DNA of 38,154 nucleotides from Melioribacteraceae bacterium (GTDB lineage: Bacteria > Bacteroidota > Ignavibacteria > Ignavibacteriales > Melioribacteraceae), in NCBI GenBank assembly GCA_028282005.1, contig JANQIV010000078.1, positions 1 to 38,154 of the forward strand. The letters are read 5' to 3'. Positions 7,422 through 15,902 of the stretch are shown in pieces. Under the pieces are notes generated by a model that searched no databases, was not told where the DNA came from, and saw nothing but the letters and a program-made list of their open reading frames with translations. Numbering within the stretch: position 1 is the first letter of the stretch; each line of letters begins with the position of its first letter. Position numbers and translations under genes: made by a program.

Positions 7422-7473
7422 ATGATCAAAAAATATCGATTAATTTGAAAAAGAAAAAGTTGGTGCGGGAAAA
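7422..7473 (+). pseudogene. remnant of the 5' end of a second cupin gene
   Basis: This stretch aligns with the first 54 bases of the intact cupin gene at 8277. It has the same ATGATCAAAAAA start, a two-base deletion and two substitutions, then 26 identical bases ending at GGTGCGGGAAAA. The deletion puts the frame into a stop after eight codons. Similarity ends abruptly at 7473. A matching 3' remnant lies at 11179-11240. Confidence 0.75.
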
Positions 7474-7528
7474 ATAATTCAAAGTTTGTTTTTTTGAGAG
7501 TTTGCGGGCAAGTTTTTTAAGGATATAG

Positions 7529-8224
7529 ATGACAGCAAAAGAATATATAAATGAATTAAGTAATTTCAAAAATGAAAAAGAGCTTAATAAGGTTGACAAA
7601 TTCTTTAAAGGAAACGACGGGTTTACTAAAGCTTTTGGTGTAAAATTTGGTAATGTTTTCAAATTAGCAAAAAAATATGAACTAATGAGCATTAAGGAAA
7701 TTAATAAACTTCTTGATAGTGATTATTACGAAATACGGATGGGAGCGGTAAGTATAATGGGATACAAAACCCGCTTAAAAAAAACATCTGAAGAAACAAA
7801 AAGAGAATTATTCGAACTCTATTTGAATAGGCATAATAGATTAAATAATTGGGACTTTGTTGATAGAGCTTCATACGATGTTATTGGTGAATACTTAGTT
7901 GATAAACCGCGTGAAATATTGTACAAATTAGCCAAATCGGATAATATTTGGGAGCGCCGTACGGCAATAGTCAGTACATACGCATTTATAAAAAGAAATG
8001 ATCTTGTAGATACATTTAAGATAGCTGAAATTCTGATAAATGATAATGAAGAATTGATTAACAAAGCAGTTGGAAGTTGGATTCGTGAAGCCGGGAAAAA
8101 AGATGAAAATTCTTTAATAAACTTTCTAAATAAACATGCTTCTATAATGCCTCGAGTAACATTAAGATATGCGGTTGAAAAATTGGATAAAGAAAAAAAA
8201 GATTTTTATATGAATCTTCGATAA
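7529..8224 (+). CDS. DNA alkylation repair glycosylase, AlkD family
   Basis: This 231-residue HEAT-repeat protein is a close AlkD type. AlkD removes 3-methyl- and 7-methylpurines from DNA without base flipping. The residues known to matter in Bacillus cereus AlkD (W109, D113, R148, W187) have counterparts here: W108 and D112 in NNWDFVDRAS, R144 in WERRTAIVSTY and W184 in VGSWIREAGK. The C-terminal MPRVTLRYAVEKL is also typical. It is cytoplasmic and probably active. It is the second alkylation-repair-type gene within 2 kb. The gene sits between a broken cupin start and an intact cupin gene, suggesting it arrived by insertion or duplication. Confidence 0.92.
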   Translation: MTAKEYINELSNFKNEKELNKVDKFFKGNDGFTKAFGVKFGNVFKLAKKYELMSIKEINKLLDSDYYEIRMGAVSIMGYKTRLKKTSEETKRELFELYLNRHNRLNNWDFVDRASYDVIGEYLVDKPREILYKLAKSDNIWERRTAIVSTYAFIKRNDLVDTFKIAEILINDNEELINKAVGSWIREAGKKDENSLINFLNKHASIMPRVTLRYAVEKLDKEKKDFYMNLR

Positions 8225-8276
8225 AGAGAAAAACACAAAATTAGTTTGAACAAATTTCAATAATATTGGAGAAACA

Positions 8277-8630
8277 ATGATCAAAAAAAATATTGATGAA
8301 TTTGAAAAAGAAAAAGTTGGTGCGGGAAAAAACACTTACAAACAAGTGTTAATTAGTGATGATGTAGCTCCAAACTTTGCGATGCGAAGATTTATTATTG
8401 AACCTGGCGGTGAAATGCCTTTTCACAAAAACTCAGTTGAACACGAGCAATTGGTTTTGCGCGGAAAAGCAGAAGTAAAAATAGGTGACAAAATTTTAGA
8501 AGTTAAAAAAAATGACGTGGTTTACATACCAGCCGAAGTACCCCACTACTACAAAACAATTGGTGACGAACCTTTTGAATTTATCTGTGTTGTTCCAAAC
8601 AAAGAAGATAAAATAGAAATAATCGATTAA
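8277..8630 (+). CDS. small cupin-domain protein
   Basis: This 117-residue single-domain cupin carries motif 1, PGGEMPFHKNSVEHEQLVL (residues 43-61; likely metal ligands H50, H56 and Q58), and motif 2, NDVVYIPAEVPHYYK (79-93; H90). A metal site is therefore plausible. Such small cupins bind sugars, amino-acid derivatives or metals, or act as oxygenases or regulators; the role here cannot be fixed. A Shine-Dalgarno-like TTGGAGAAAC precedes the start. Parts of its 5' and 3' ends recur at 7422-7473 and 11179-11240. It is convergent with the permease gene, six bases away, with no obvious terminator between them. Confidence 0.9.
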   Translation: MIKKNIDEFEKEKVGAGKNTYKQVLISDDVAPNFAMRRFIIEPGGEMPFHKNSVEHEQLVLRGKAEVKIGDKILEVKKNDVVYIPAEVPHYYKTIGDEPFEFICVVPNKEDKIEIID

Positions 8631-8636
8631 AAAAGA

Positions 8637-11045
8637 TTATTCATCATGTAACGATTCAACCGGATTAACAGTTGCCGATTTGTATACATAAGAAAAAACC
8701 GTAATGATTGTAAAGATCAATGAAATAAAACCAGTAATAGCAAATAACCAGAAATCAATATTGATTTTATAGTGAAAATTCTCTAACCAATTATCTAAAA
8801 CCAGAAACGAAATAGGCCACGCAACAATATTTGCAACTACTACTAACTTCACTAAACCCGAAACCATTAGAATTAATATTTGTATTACAGAAGCGCCCAA
8901 TACTTTTCTAATACCAATCTCTTTAGATCTTTTTGATGCTGCATAAGTTGTTAATCCAAGCAGACCAAGACCTGTAACAAATATTGCAAGCAAAGAAAAT
9001 ACGGTCAATAGACTCTTTGTCCTTTCTTCGGATTCATAAAGTTTTCTATTATCGTCATCGAAGAAAGTATATTTGAATTCTTTTGCTTCCGAATATTTTT
9101 TCCAAACATCTTCGATGTATTTTATTGAATTACTCAACCCGGTTTTTGAAATACTCACAGAAATATATCTTTCACTTACTGATCTGTCCGATAAATGAAT
9201 TACTAAAGATTGAATATCGTTGTGCAGTGATTCAAAATTGAAATCTTCCAAAACACCTATAATTTGATAAACTGCTGGGCCTCCGCTTTCGTATCTTACT
9301 ATATTTTTACCGATAGGATTACCTTTTATTCCCAGAGTTTTTAGAGCAGTTTCATTTAATACAATTGCAGTGGAATCTGTGATTCTATCTTCCGAAAAAA
9401 ACCTGCCTAATTTCAGCTTCATTTCAAAAACATCAGTAAAGCCATTATCTGAACTTAAAAACCTCATAGGGAAAGATTGGTCCGAACCGCTGTCGGCATA
9501 TTTATAAGGGTATAAAGGATAGAATTTGCCGGGCAAAGTGCTAGAATTGGAGACAGCATTAATGTTGGAATTTGATGACAGCTCATTTGTAAAATTATAG
9601 ACACTACTATTTAGATTATTAGACTTATCAATCACTATTACATAATCTTTGTTGAATCCTAAATTTTTATTCAGAATAAAATCAATTTGCTGATTTGTCA
9701 AAATCGTCGATATTATTAAAAAAATGCACACACTAAATTGAATGATGACCAGACTGTTTCTAAAAAAAGAACCGGTTTGATTAGATAAACTTTTAATTGG
9801 GTTAAGTTTTGATAAGTAGAAAGAGGGATATAATCCTGAAAGTAATGCTAATATAACAGTAAATAATAAAATTATGGGAATAACCCACAAACTATTTAGA
9901 TAATTTTCTGAAAGCTGAATATTAAATATTTTCGTGAAGAATGGGCTAGAAATCTCAACTAAAAATAAAGCTATTAAAACAGATGGTAAAGTCATCAAAA
10001 AAGTTTCAAAAAAGAATTGTTTCACTAACTGTAATTTTGTAGAACCAAGTGTTTTTCTTATCCCAATTTCTTTTGAACGTTCAATTGACTTAGCTGTTGA
10101 TAGATTAATAAAATTGAAACAAGCAATTGCAAGGATAGAAAAAGCAATTAGAATAAAAGCATAAACATAAGTAATTCTTCCACCTGCCGGATTACCGTTT
10201 GCGTCAAATTCTGTATAAAGATGTATATCACTTATTCCTTCAATAATATATTTAAATGTTATTCCTTGTTCATCCAATTGATCTTTTGAAAGATTTATAG
10301 CCCTTCCAATTTCGGAATATAGATAAGGCTTGAATTTTGAGTTAATTTTTTCTTCAAAAAGTTTTTTATCAGTGCCTTTCTCTAATTTGAAATAAGTAAA
10401 AACGTTCTGTAGATACCAAGACTTTGTATTAGAAATTGGGTGTCCATATATTGAAGAAAGTAAGTCAAATTGGAAATGCGTGTTTTGAGGTAAATCTTTT
10501 ACAACTGCCGTTACTAAATAATTATTATTTTCACTCTCTAATACTTTTCCAGTGGGATCTATATTACCAAAATATTTTTTCGATATTTTTTCAGTCAGTA
10601 TAATTTTATTAGGTGAGTTTAGGGAATTCTTTAAACTTCCGTAAACAACTTCTAAACTTATTACATCAGTAAAAGTAGAGTCAACAGAATAAAAGTTTTC
10701 CTCATCGAAAGTCTTGTCAACATAACGTAAAGAAACGGATTGGTGCTTATTGAACCTTGTTGAGCTTATAACTTCAGGAAAGTTTTCCAGCAAAGCACTA
10801 GAAAGAGAAGGGGAGGAATATGAAATGTTAACAACATTGTTTGGAAATTTTCCGTAAAATCTGGCGCGGTAAATATTTTCATAATCATCAAAACCGGTTT
10901 CATAATTAAGTTCGCTAAAAACAAATAGCGCTATCAAAAAAAAAGATGTTATTCCAGTTGCAAGCCCTGCAATATTTATAAATGAAAAAAATTTGTGCTT
11001 AACTAAATTTCTAATAGCGATGTTGAAGTAGTTTTTTATCATCAT
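8637..11045 (-). CDS. ABC transporter permease, FtsX/MacB family
   Basis: This 802-residue protein has the double FtsX architecture. An N-terminal helix (about 20-43) is followed by a large periplasmic MacB-PCD-like domain (45-285), three helices around 290-405, a helix at 430-450 (SLVIIQFSVCIFLIISTIL), a second periplasmic domain (455-675) and three final helices. The cytoplasmic coupling motif occurs twice (SIERSKEIGIRKTLGSTKLQ and SKRSKEIGIRKVLGAS). Such proteins move lipoproteins, peptides or signals mechanically with a MacB-type ATPase, but no ATPase gene is nearby, as is common for this family in Bacteroidota. AGGGAAAATG supports the start at 11045. It lies between cupin gene fragments. 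Confidence 0.92.
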   Translation of the reverse strand: MMIKNYFNIAIRNLVKHKFFSFINIAGLATGITSFFLIALFVFSELNYETGFDDYENIYRARFYGKFPNNVVNISYSSPSLSSALLENFPEVISSTRFNKHQSVSLRYVDKTFDEENFYSVDSTFTDVISLEVVYGSLKNSLNSPNKIILTEKISKKYFGNIDPTGKVLESENNNYLVTAVVKDLPQNTHFQFDLLSSIYGHPISNTKSWYLQNVFTYFKLEKGTDKKLFEEKINSKFKPYLYSEIGRAINLSKDQLDEQGITFKYIIEGISDIHLYTEFDANGNPAGGRITYVYAFILIAFSILAIACFNFINLSTAKSIERSKEIGIRKTLGSTKLQLVKQFFFETFLMTLPSVLIALFLVEISSPFFTKIFNIQLSENYLNSLWVIPIILLFTVILALLSGLYPSFYLSKLNPIKSLSNQTGSFFRNSLVIIQFSVCIFLIISTILTNQQIDFILNKNLGFNKDYVIVIDKSNNLNSSVYNFTNELSSNSNINAVSNSSTLPGKFYPLYPYKYADSGSDQSFPMRFLSSDNGFTDVFEMKLKLGRFFSEDRITDSTAIVLNETALKTLGIKGNPIGKNIVRYESGGPAVYQIIGVLEDFNFESLHNDIQSLVIHLSDRSVSERYISVSISKTGLSNSIKYIEDVWKKYSEAKEFKYTFFDDDNRKLYESEERTKSLLTVFSLLAIFVTGLGLLGLTTYAASKRSKEIGIRKVLGASVIQILILMVSGLVKLVVVANIVAWPISFLVLDNWLENFHYKINIDFWLFAITGFISLIFTIITVFSYVYKSATVNPVESLHDE

Positions 11046-11178
11046 TTTCCCTAAAGTTTAAGGAGATATTAGGTCAATTTCTATACCAAGCTCTTTTTTC
11101 TTAAAAAAGGTTATAATTATTCTGAATATGTTCGAATATAGTCATAGTAGTTCAAATTCGGACATTAAATCACTTATA

Positions 11179-11240
11179 AACCTTTTGAATTCATTTGTGT
11201 TGTTCCAAATAAAGAAGATAAGATAGAAATAGTTGAGTAG
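11179..11240 (+). pseudogene. remnant of the 3' end of a second cupin gene
   Basis: This stretch reads PFEFICVVPNKEDKIEIVE then a stop, and matches the last codons of the intact cupin gene (8570-8630). Nearly all differences are synonymous (five third positions), plus I-to-V-type and D-to-E changes at the end, so the source gene was under coding selection before it broke. Similarity starts abruptly after CTTATA. It lies in the 311-base gap between the permease and propeller genes; I see nothing else there except probable promoter DNA. Confidence 0.8.
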
Positions 11241-11356
11241 TTTTTACCTGCTAAGAGGTTACGAAATTATTAATACCTTTGATTAATGAGTAATTCTCCT
11301 TTTCTTTGCATCAATTTGAATTTTGTTTTTAACAATGCCAATATAATTTTTAAATC

Positions 11357-14300
11357 ATGAAACTGATCCTATCAATTATCATCTCGTTGTTTTCTCTGGT
11401 ATTTTCACAAGATTACGTAATTACAGAATATAGAAATCAAGATCAGCTTGCTAATCAAAACTTTTTTGACGGTACAATTGGGCCCGAAGGAAAACTCTAT
11501 TTTTTAGCCAGAAATGATATAATAAGTTTTGACGGAACAGAATTCAAATCAGTCATTTCGATAAACTCTAAATTTCGAACTTCTAATAATATTGTAAAAG
11601 ATGAATCCAATAACATTTGGTTTTTTTCGGGTAATGAAAACTCTTACTTAATTAAATATGACTCCAAAGCATTTACAAAAATTAAATTTCCTAAAAATAT
11701 TCCTTTGGTAAAATCATTTGCTGTTTTTAAAGGGAATGTATTTTGCGGCACCGACAAAGGTGAGATATATATTTACCAAAACAGTAAGTGGAAAAAAACT
11801 AAACTGCCTAATGAATTACTTGGATCTGAAATAACCCAACTCAGAGTAATTGATGGAAAACTATTTATCAGCACTACTACAGGTATGGGCTTTTATGATG
11901 ATTTTTTATTGTCATCTTTCAACAGCATAACAAGAAAACCGGTTCATGGCTTTTGTTACGACAATAATGAAAAAATGATTTACTCCTTAATGAATAAGGC
12001 AATTGGGCTTTATAAAAACGGTAATTTCAAATTATTCCAAAATAATATTGATGTGGTCAATGCCAATCAATTTAACATTTACATCAATCAAATTGGTGAA
12101 ACAGAAATAGCATTCGGCACCGGTCACTCACATTATATTTTTGATATTACAACCCAGAACTTCGAGCTGCTCAACAATAGATATAAAATTAAAGATTATA
12201 ACAGTGCTATGGCATTTAAAGACAGGTTTAAGAATATCTGGATAGTATCAATGCTCGGGCTAACTAAAATTACGGAATCTACTTTTACAACATTAAAAAA
12301 AGAAGATGGACTATTTGAAAACGATGTAACAGCAATTGCCCAATTTCAAAATGGAGATAAAATTCTCGGCCATAAAAAAGGAATGACATTAATAAAAAAT
12401 AATAAAATCATAAGAGTCCCAGCTGTTGGAGTAAAGAGTTCGAGAAAGCCGCACATAATGGAATTAGTTGTTGACTCGAAACAGAGGTTATGGTTTTTGA
12501 TTCAGCACGAAGGAATTGGAAGAATTGATAATATAAATGAACCTCAAAAGGTAAAATGGTTTCGTAATGAAGAATACTTGAATTTCCATTCGATGATAAA
12601 ATTAAACAATGATGAAATGTTTATTGCCGCAGAAGAAGCTTTCTTAAAAATTAATAATGACAGTTTAAAACTAACCAAAAAACTAAGTGATGATGATTTA
12701 CAATATCATAGAAGATTAATAAATGTTTCTGATTCTATAATTGCAATTGCCGGGGGCTTAGGCTTGTCATTTTTTAATCATTATCAAAATAAAATAACTG
12801 ATCGATTTTACAAAAAGCCTTTCAATTTATATGCTGTAAGCAAATATAGAAATTCCCTTCTTGTTGGCGGTAGAGAGGGATTGTTTAAATTCGAAAATGG
12901 AGAAATTCAAAAATTTATTGGTTTTGGCAAAGAGATAAATAGCGAAGTTTACTTTATCAATAATGTTGAAAACAAAAATGAAGTATGGATTGGTACAAAC
13001 AATGGTGTTTATAAATGGAAAGATAATAAGTTAAAAAATCTTCAAACTTTTGATGGCCTTCCGGATAATGAAACAAACAGAAGTGCCTTTGTTTATGATA
13101 AACGTTCAGATGAAGTATGGATTGGCACAATCGGGGGGGTGGCTATTTATGATGAGTCAAAAGATATTTATACTAATAAAAAACAAGAGTTAAAAATTGA
13201 TAGTATTTTTACAAGCAACCAAACTTTTACTGATAGTTTTTACAATATTGAATCAACTGACGGTGAAATAGGATTATTTTTTAGCACTATTAGTTTATAT
13301 AATAATCCTGAAATAAATTATCAAATTACAATTTTTAACGATGATTCAACTTTTACCAAAAATTATCTCACAACTGAAAATAATTATAGAATTCAAAACC
13401 TTTCGACTGACAATTATGTAATAGAAATTTCTTCTTTAGACCGGTTTGGAAATAAAAGCGAAAAAATCCCTATTTCTTTGAAAGTAAATAGAAGTTCAGC
13501 AGCAGTAAAAGTTACAGCAATAATTTTAGGCTTCTTCTTTTTGGTGATGGTATATCTAATGGTTATAAGAAAAAGGAAAGCTAAGCTTAGTACTGAACAG
13601 AGTAAAAATGCATTAATAAGTGAAGAGAAAGCAATATATTCAATAAATTTATTTGGAAATTTAACAATACTATCCAACGATCTTAAACCTATCTTAAATA
13701 AGTTTTCACCCCAATCAAAGGAGCTTTTTTTACTTCTTCTTTTAAATTCGATAAATGGCAATAATATAATTAAAGGTATTTCTTCGGAAAAAATGAGCGT
13801 TCTGCTTTGGCCTGAATCATCAAAACAAAACACAAAAAATAAAAGAAATGTTGCTGTAAAAAGGTTGAGAGAACTTTTAGCGGAAACTAACTTAGGCGAA
13901 GTAATTTTTGAAGATAATAGTTGGTTTTTAAGATTGAATGAAAACATTTTTTGCGATTATTATGAATGGTATTCTTTCAGAAATAAGTTTAACCGCGACG
14001 GTTTACAACCGGAGCAAGAAATAACTAAATTTTTGGCTATCGTAAAAAAAGGAAATTTTCTCAATGATGTATCTTACTCGTGGTTGGAAGAAATTACGGC
14101 TTGGAGTAATAATGAATCAGTTAGAATTCTTTCGTCATTAATTAGGAATACAGCACTCAAAACTGAATTTAGAATGGAAGCCGGACAAATATTAATTTTA
14201 ATTGATCCATTAAACGAAACTGAAATGAAGTTTTATTTGAATCTTTTGCACAAAAATGAAAAACACTCACAGGCTGCATACATTTACGATAAATTTAGCG

Positions 14301-14374
14301 CAGAATATGAGAGTATATTTAGTAAAAAATACAATAAAGATTTGGATGAAATTATTTCCGAATTAAATAAGTAA
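11357..14374 (+). CDS. membrane-tethered regulator: outer beta-propeller, one TM helix, inner SARP-like winged helix with BTAD-like tail
   Basis: This 1005-residue protein combines sensing and DNA binding in one chain. A signal peptide (1-17, ending VFSQ) precedes beta-propeller repeats of the two-component-regulator type (about 20-620; blocks such as DESNNIWFFSGNEN, KNEVWIGTNNGVYKW, SDEVWIGTIGGVAIYD) and a Y_Y_Y-like beta domain (about 625-710). One membrane helix follows (about 717-738), then a basic stop (IRKRKAKL). The cytoplasmic part starts near 758 with INLFGNLTIL and carries an OmpR/SARP-like winged helix (SPQSKELFLLLLL, SSEKMSVLLWPESSKQNTKN, RNVAVKRLRELLAE). A BTAD-like helical tail (about 865-1005) includes ENIFCDYYEWYS. 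It has no kinase domain, unlike usual propeller hybrids. Helix-phased direct repeats follow the gene and may be its target. Confidence 0.8.
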   Translation: MKLILSIIISLFSLVFSQDYVITEYRNQDQLANQNFFDGTIGPEGKLYFLARNDIISFDGTEFKSVISINSKFRTSNNIVKDESNNIWFFSGNENSYLIKYDSKAFTKIKFPKNIPLVKSFAVFKGNVFCGTDKGEIYIYQNSKWKKTKLPNELLGSEITQLRVIDGKLFISTTTGMGFYDDFLLSSFNSITRKPVHGFCYDNNEKMIYSLMNKAIGLYKNGNFKLFQNNIDVVNANQFNIYINQIGETEIAFGTGHSHYIFDITTQNFELLNNRYKIKDYNSAMAFKDRFKNIWIVSMLGLTKITESTFTTLKKEDGLFENDVTAIAQFQNGDKILGHKKGMTLIKNNKIIRVPAVGVKSSRKPHIMELVVDSKQRLWFLIQHEGIGRIDNINEPQKVKWFRNEEYLNFHSMIKLNNDEMFIAAEEAFLKINNDSLKLTKKLSDDDLQYHRRLINVSDSIIAIAGGLGLSFFNHYQNKITDRFYKKPFNLYAVSKYRNSLLVGGREGLFKFENGEIQKFIGFGKEINSEVYFINNVENKNEVWIGTNNGVYKWKDNKLKNLQTFDGLPDNETNRSAFVYDKRSDEVWIGTIGGVAIYDESKDIYTNKKQELKIDSIFTSNQTFTDSFYNIESTDGEIGLFFSTISLYNNPEINYQITIFNDDSTFTKNYLTTENNYRIQNLSTDNYVIEISSLDRFGNKSEKIPISLKVNRSSAAVKVTAIILGFFFLVMVYLMVIRKRKAKLSTEQSKNALISEEKAIYSINLFGNLTILSNDLKPILNKFSPQSKELFLLLLLNSINGNNIIKGISSEKMSVLLWPESSKQNTKNKRNVAVKRLRELLAETNLGEVIFEDNSWFLRLNENIFCDYYEWYSFRNKFNRDGLQPEQEITKFLAIVKKGNFLNDVSYSWLEEITAWSNNESVRILSSLIRNTALKTEFRMEAGQILILIDPLNETEMKFYLNLLHKNEKHSQAAYIYDKFSAEYESIFSKKYNKDLDEIISELNK

Positions 14375-14384
14375 ACTATTTATC

Positions 14385-14426
14385 GTAATCCTTTCTGTAA
14401 CCTTACCGTAACCCTTTTGGTTTCCC
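14385..14426 (+). promoter_or_regulatory. four helix-phased direct repeats, candidate SARP-type operator
   Basis: Heptamers GTAATCC (14385), GTAACCT (14397), GTAACCC (14408) and the weaker GTTTCCC (14420) start 12, 11 and 12 bases apart, roughly one helical turn. SARP regulators bind direct repeats with about 11-bp periodicity upstream of promoters. The array lies in the 85-97 base gap between a gene for a SARP-like regulator and the secreted protein gene. An A/T-rich -10-like region (TAATATTT, 14448-14455) follows. Confidence 0.45.
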
Positions 14427-14471
14427 TTAAAAGTTAGATTCTCATTTTAATATTTACGAATGAGGATAAAA

Positions 14472-15722
14472 ATGAAAAGAACTGTGACAATTTTATTATT
14501 TGCATTGACGTTTTTTACACTCAAAATAAATTCCCAAGTTTCAACCGGCGGTATTGCTTTTATAGTTTACAATACTGATGGTGATGATAATTGGGCTTTC
14601 GTTGCGCTACAAGATATTCCATCCGGGGAAACTTTAAATTTTACAACTATAGGCTGGGCTGGTTCAGCTTTTTACGGTACGAGTGAAGAAACAATTTCCG
14701 TAACAACAACTTCTACTGTTTCTGCAGGTACTGTAGTTTCAGTTAATGGAACCACTTTTTCACCCAGCATAGGTAGTGTTAGCGGTGTTAAATTAACACC
14801 TTTTGCCGGAGACCAGATATTGTGTTATCAGGGGACATCAGGAAGCCCTACTTTTATTGCTGCTATTAACGGAGACTATAATAGTCTTGATTATGTGGCT
14901 TCGACCGGTTGGAATACTGGAAGTAATTCAAACACTACTTCATCTGCTTTACCTACCGGCTTGACCAATGGAATCAATGCTATTTCCCTTTATCCCGGTG
15001 TTTCCGAAGTGGATAATGCAAGGTATAATTGTACTTTAACTTCCGGCACCGGAGCGGAATTGTTAGCCGCTATAAACAATAAAGACAATTGGGTATCAGA
15101 TAATGGCACAGCTTACGCCAGTCCTTGTACTACTTCTTTTACAGTTACTACACCTGTTCCGGTTGAGTTAATATCTTTTAATGCACTGCTGAAAGATCAA
15201 ACAATAGAATTAAATTGGGAAACAGCAACTGAAATAAACAATTATGGTTTTGAGATAGAACGCAGCAACGAAAGAGAAAATTGGGAAAAAATTGGTTTTG
15301 TAAACGGATTTGGCAACAGCAATTCTCCAAAATCATACAGTTTTATTGATGGCGATGTTGAAGGTGGAAATTATCAGTATAGATTAAAGCAAATTGATTA
15401 TGACGGTCAATTTGAATATTCCCCAATAGTTGAGATTTCATTCAATAAATCCTTACCAAAAGAATTTGCACTTGATCAAAACTATCCTAATCCGTTTAAC
15501 CCTGTAACAGAAATAAAGTTTAGAATTCCCGATAATACGAATGTAAGTTTAAAAATTTACGATCTTCTCGGCGGCGTAATTATAGTTTTAGTTGATGATT
15601 TTTTAACAGCAGGCGAACATAAGTTTTCTTTTGACGCTTCTGAATTATCGAGTGGCTCTTATTTTTACAAACTCGAGACCCCTAAATATTCTGAAATAAA
15701 AAAAATGATTGTATTAAAATAG
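14472..15722 (+). CDS. secreted protein with type IX secretion C-terminal sorting domain
   Basis: This protein of about 416 residues is exported and then sent through the type IX system. I chose ATG 14472 because GAGG in the upstream ATG context (14462-14465) serves as ribosome binding site and the following MKRTVTILLFALTFF is a clean signal peptide ending INSQ. The N-terminal half (TGGIAFIVYNTDGDDNWAFV, then LQDIPSGETLNFTTIGW) is a beta-rich adhesin-like domain seen in secreted Bacteroidota proteins. A fibronectin-like block follows (PVPVELISFNALLKDQTIEL, WETATEINNYGFEIERS). The last 80 residues are the sorting domain (LDQNYPNPFNPVTEIKF, LKIYDLLGG, GSYFYKLETPKYSEIKKMIV). It probably ends up on the cell surface or outside. 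Upstream phased repeats suggest control by the neighbouring membrane regulator. Confidence 0.9.
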   Translation: MKRTVTILLFALTFFTLKINSQVSTGGIAFIVYNTDGDDNWAFVALQDIPSGETLNFTTIGWAGSAFYGTSEETISVTTTSTVSAGTVVSVNGTTFSPSIGSVSGVKLTPFAGDQILCYQGTSGSPTFIAAINGDYNSLDYVASTGWNTGSNSNTTSSALPTGLTNGINAISLYPGVSEVDNARYNCTLTSGTGAELLAAINNKDNWVSDNGTAYASPCTTSFTVTTPVPVELISFNALLKDQTIELNWETATEINNYGFEIERSNERENWEKIGFVNGFGNSNSPKSYSFIDGDVEGGNYQYRLKQIDYDGQFEYSPIVEISFNKSLPKEFALDQNYPNPFNPVTEIKFRIPDNTNVSLKIYDLLGGVIIVLVDDFLTAGEHKFSFDASELSSGSYFYKLETPKYSEIKKMIVLK

Positions 15723-15754
15723 ATTTTTTGTAAATCCTTTTCCGACCTCTCCTT

Positions 15755-15784
15755 TAAATTAACTCAATTGATTAAGTTAATTTA
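15755..15784. repeat. A/T-rich inverted repeat between secreted protein and hybrid kinase genes
   Basis: TAAATTAACT (15755-15764) and AGTTAATTTA (15775-15784) form perfect 10-base arms around a 10-base spacer. There is no following T-run, so an operator is as likely as a weak terminator. The rest of the 180-base gap shows no gene. Confidence 0.45.
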
Positions 15785-15902
15785 TGAATTCGAAAAAGTT
15801 CTGGATAGAGATCACAAATTTGTTGAAATTTAACTATTAATTTTTTCATAAATTCTTATCTTGATAAAAGAGTTTGTGTCTGATTAGAGTTTCATTTCAA
15901 GC

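Noticed and set aside
13414..13947. 177-codon minus-strand frame opposite the propeller regulator gene
   Set aside because: It lies opposite the membrane helix and winged-helix codons of a well-supported gene and shows no family features.
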